A stretch of DNA of 64,000 nucleotides, from assembly GCF_006346395.1 (NCBI RefSeq), contig NZ_VDMS01000001.1, positions 434,001-498,000 of the forward strand, given 5' to 3'. The stretch comes from Nocardioides plantarum. Its GTDB lineage: Bacteria > Actinomycetota > Actinomycetes > Propionibacteriales > Nocardioidaceae. Position numbers and translations under genes: made by a program. Shown one piece after another: positions 62,062 through 64,000 of the stretch. The notes beneath the pieces are model-generated. The model did not search any database. It was not told the DNA's origin and was given only the letters and a program-made list of their open reading frames with translations. Within the stretch, counting starts at the first letter, position 1. Every line of letters begins with the position of its first letter.

Positions 62062-63258
62062 ATCAACAACCGCTCCTCCCGCGACCCGCAGCTGGGTCAG
62101 GCGGTCGTCGCCGGCATCGTCACCGCCGTCGTCGGCTTCACCTCCTCCTTCGCGGTCGTCCTGGCCGGACTGGACCACGTCGGTGCCTCCGCCGGCGACG
62201 CGGCCTCCGGGCTGCTGGTCGTCACCATGACGATGGGTCTGGGGTGCCTGCTCTTCTCCTGGCGCACCCGGATCCCGGTGACGATCGCCTGGTCGACCCC
62301 GGGCGCGGCCCTCCTCGCCGGCGCGACCGTGCCCGACGGCGGGTACGCCGACGCCGTCGGCGCCTTCGCGCTCGCCGGCCTGCTCTACCTGGCGACCGGC
62401 CTGGTCCGGCCGCTGGGCGACCTGGTGCGCCGGATCCCGACCGCACTGGCCAACGCGATGCTCGCCGGCGTGCTGCTGAGCCTGTGCGTCGAGCCGTTCC
62501 TGGCCGTGGTCGACCAGCCGGGTGCCGTCGCTCCCGTGCTCGTGGTCTGGCTGCTGCTGCTGCGGGTCGCCCGCCGGTGGGCCGTGCCCGGCGCCTTCGC
62601 CGCCGCGATCGTGGTCATCGTGGCCTCCGGGTCCCTCTCCGAGGTCGCCGGGGGCGACCTCGCCCCGACCCTGACCTGGACCACCCCCACCGTCGACGTC
62701 GCCACCATGGTCGCGATCGGGGTGCCCCTCTACCTGGTGACGATGACGAGCCAGAACATTCCCGGGGTCGCGGTCCTCGGCTCGTTCGGCTACCGCGCGC
62801 CGCTCGCCCCCGCGCTGATGTACACCGGCGTCACGACCGTCGCCACCGCGCCGCTCGGCGGCTTCTCCATCAACCTCGGGGCGATCTCCGCGGCCATCTC
62901 GGCCGGGCCGACCGCCGGGGAGGACCCCGATCGCCGGTGGGTGGCCGGCGTCTCCACGGGCGTCACCTACATGCTGCTGGGTCCGCTGACCGCGCTGGTG
63001 ACCGCCGTGTCGGCGGCCGCCCCGGCCGGTGTCATCGCGACGGTCGCCGGGCTCGCCCTCATCGGCACCTTCGGCTCGGCGGCGGCATCGGCCCTGGGCG
63101 ACGACGGCTACCGCGAGGCCGCCGCCGTCGCGTTCGTCGTCGCGGCGTCCGGGCTGACGATCGCCGGCGTCGGGGCGGCGTTCTGGGCGCTGCTCGCAGG
63201 CGGCGTGTTCGTGCTGGTGATGCGCGTCGGCGCGTCGCCCGCCCCCGCCGCGCGGTGA
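62062..63258 (+). CDS. BenE-family benzoate/H+ symporter-like transporter (probable ATC start)
   Basis: A 398-residue, about 12-helix membrane protein of the BenE family, matching E. coli YdcO in length (about 391). The motifs VVGFTSSFAVVLAG, IPVTIAWSTPGAALLAG and TMTSQNIPGVAVLGSFGYR are all present. The first of these lies upstream of the first ATG (62227), so the protein must start earlier, but no ATG, GTG or TTG occurs in that stretch. ATC 62062 (INNRSSRDPQ...) has AAGGA 7 nt upstream and is the best candidate. Otherwise a sequencing error or 343-residue truncation applies. The substrate is inferred. Confidence 0.85.
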   Translation: MNNRSSRDPQLGQAVVAGIVTAVVGFTSSFAVVLAGLDHVGASAGDAASGLLVVTMTMGLGCLLFSWRTRIPVTIAWSTPGAALLAGATVPDGGYADAVGAFALAGLLYLATGLVRPLGDLVRRIPTALANAMLAGVLLSLCVEPFLAVVDQPGAVAPVLVVWLLLLRVARRWAVPGAFAAAIVVIVASGSLSEVAGGDLAPTLTWTTPTVDVATMVAIGVPLYLVTMTSQNIPGVAVLGSFGYRAPLAPALMYTGVTTVATAPLGGFSINLGAISAAISAGPTAGEDPDRRWVAGVSTGVTYMLLGPLTALVTAVSAAAPAGVIATVAGLALIGTFGSAAASALGDDGYREAAAVAFVVAASGLTIAGVGAAFWALLAGGVFVLVMRVGASPAPAAR

Positions 63259-63264
63259 CCCTCG

Positions 63265-64000
63265 TCAGGGCCGGGTCGAGGTCGCCCACGCGGCGAGGTC
63301 CTGCTCACCGAGGAGTCGCCGGCCCAGCCGCCGACCGGCCTCCACGAGCTCGTCGACGGTGGAGGCGACCGTGACCGAGGACAGTCCGAGCGCTCCGGCC
63401 TCGGCGGCGCTCAGCCGGGTCTGACCCACCACGGCGTGGACCGGCAGGGGCCCCTCGGCCCGACGGCACGCCTCGAGCACGCCGGCGATCACCTTGCCCT
63501 CCCGGGTCTGGCCGTCCAGACGCCCCTCGCCGGTGATGACGGCGGCACAGGGCCGGGCTGCGGCAGCGAAGCCGAGAGCGTCGAGCACCACCTCGATGCC
63601 CGACCTGAGCTCGGCGCCGAACCGGGCCCACAGGCCACCCGACAGGCCGCCCGCGCACCCGGTCCGGGGCACGCCTCGTGGGTCGCGCGGCAGCCGTCCG
63701 GCCAGCGACGCCAGTCGCTCCTCGAGCCGGGCGACGGTCACGGTGTCGGCGCCCTTCTGGGGTGCGTAGACGGCGGCGGCCTGCTCGAACGGGGTGGTCA
63801 CGTCGCAGAGCACCTCGAGGCGGCAGCCCCCCAGCCCGCCGTGCTCGAGGATCGACTCGATCGCCCCGGCACCCCCGTCGGTGGTGGCACTGCCACCGAC
63901 ACCGAGCAGGATGCGTTCGGCTCCGCTGGCCACGGCGGCCGCGACGAGCTCGCCGGTCCCGCGGGTGCTGGCGTCCCAGGCGCTCCTCGGGTCCGGTACG
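63265..64000 (-). CDS. Glycerate kinase (3' part, cut by the right edge)
   Basis: C-terminal two thirds of a GarK/GlxK-type glycerate kinase, which phosphorylates glycerate at C2. The frame runs open through position 64000; visible are DASTRGTGELVAAAV at the edge, ILLGVGGSATTDGGAGAIE, DVTTPFEQAAAVYAPQKGA and ITGEGRLDGQTREGKVIAGV with the catalytic loop. The stop lies 6 bp from the convergent transporter stop. It may serve photorespiration-like or glyoxylate assimilation (inferred). Confidence 0.9.
   Translation of the reverse strand, partial: VPDPRSAWDASTRGTGELVAAAVASGAERILLGVGGSATTDGGAGAIESILEHGGLGGCRLEVLCDVTTPFEQAAAVYAPQKGADTVTVARLEERLASLAGRLPRDPRGVPRTGCAGGLSGGLWARFGAELRSGIEVVLDALGFAAAARPCAAVITGEGRLDGQTREGKVIAGVLEACRRAEGPLPVHAVVGQTRLSAAEAGALGLSSVTVASTVDELVEAGRRLGRRLLGEQDLAAWATSTRP

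Noticed and set aside
60283..63258. Carboxylase-transporter fusion by stop read-through
   Set aside because: The two frames coincide, but the carboxylase ends exactly where its family ends and a ribosome site for the transporter exists.

Overview
The window looks like a chromosomal segment of a high-GC actinobacterium, most likely of the Nocardioides type (inferred). The evidence is the gene content and order: mtrAB-lpqB-comF-hpf-regulator-secA, a whiB-centred block with coenzyme F420 genes and mannose-sugar genes, DUF3499, DUF5719, TIGR03089, and an acyl-CoA carboxylase with an epsilon subunit. Most of it is vertically inherited core genome. I see no prophage, insertion sequence, CRISPR array, rRNA or tRNA.

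Layout. (1) 1-10.1 kb, minus strand: secA (cut by the edge), a YcaQ-type DNA glycosylase, a NarL-type regulator, hpf, comF, lpqB, mtrB, mtrA and sahH, covering envelope and division signalling, secretion and ribosome hibernation. (2) 10.2-25.9 kb: a DUF808 membrane protein, an acyltransferase, a 44-bp tandem repeat array, then phosphosugar isomerase, a Trm112-like protein and phosphomannomutase, DUF3499, a zincin-fold protein, DUF5719 with a giant membrane glycosyltransferase, whiB, F420 genes cofD/fbiB, DUF3105, manC and TIGR03089. (3) 25.9-35.7 kb: a surface polymer block with a secreted PGRP amidase, a Wzm/Wzt-type exporter, PAP2 phosphatase, inositol monophosphatase and two LCP ligases. 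(4) 35.8-43.9 kb: enoyl-CoA hydratase, a SigB/F-type sigma factor, a CoA-binding protein, an ArfB-like release factor, then a compact plus-strand operon of VanX-like dipeptidase, alanine racemase, D-Ala ligase, histidine kinase, response regulator and lipoprotein. (5) 43.7-54.9 kb: membrane acyltransferases, a TauD-like dioxygenase, purE/purK, a receiver-less winged-helix protein, an adenylate cyclase, a PH-domain protein, birA, then carboxylase beta and epsilon subunits and maf. (6) 54.9-64 kb: an OFA-family transporter with its 32-residue partner, GtrA, acyl-CoA dehydrogenase, DUF695, a zinc-ribbon protein, the carboxylase alpha subunit, a BenE transporter and glycerate kinase (cut by the right edge).

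How it fits together: BirA, the biotin-bearing alpha subunit and the beta/epsilon subunits form a propionyl/acyl-CoA carboxylase system. ManB, ManC and the isomerase supply GDP-mannose. The exporter, LCP and PAP2 genes handle cell-surface polymers. MtrAB may control the amidase through phased GTCACA 9-mers.

The most unusual signals lie outside ordinary coding annotation. They are a family of roughly 118-bp palindromic intergenic repeats, a 679-bp intergenic region packed with nested palindromes, the 44-bp tandem array of hairpin units, clean dyad operators before a dioxygenase and an acyl-CoA dehydrogenase, two genes that seem to need non-canonical start codons (CTG and ATC), and a recurrent leaderless promoter layout (TANNNT 6-8 nt before the start) that fixes many starts.
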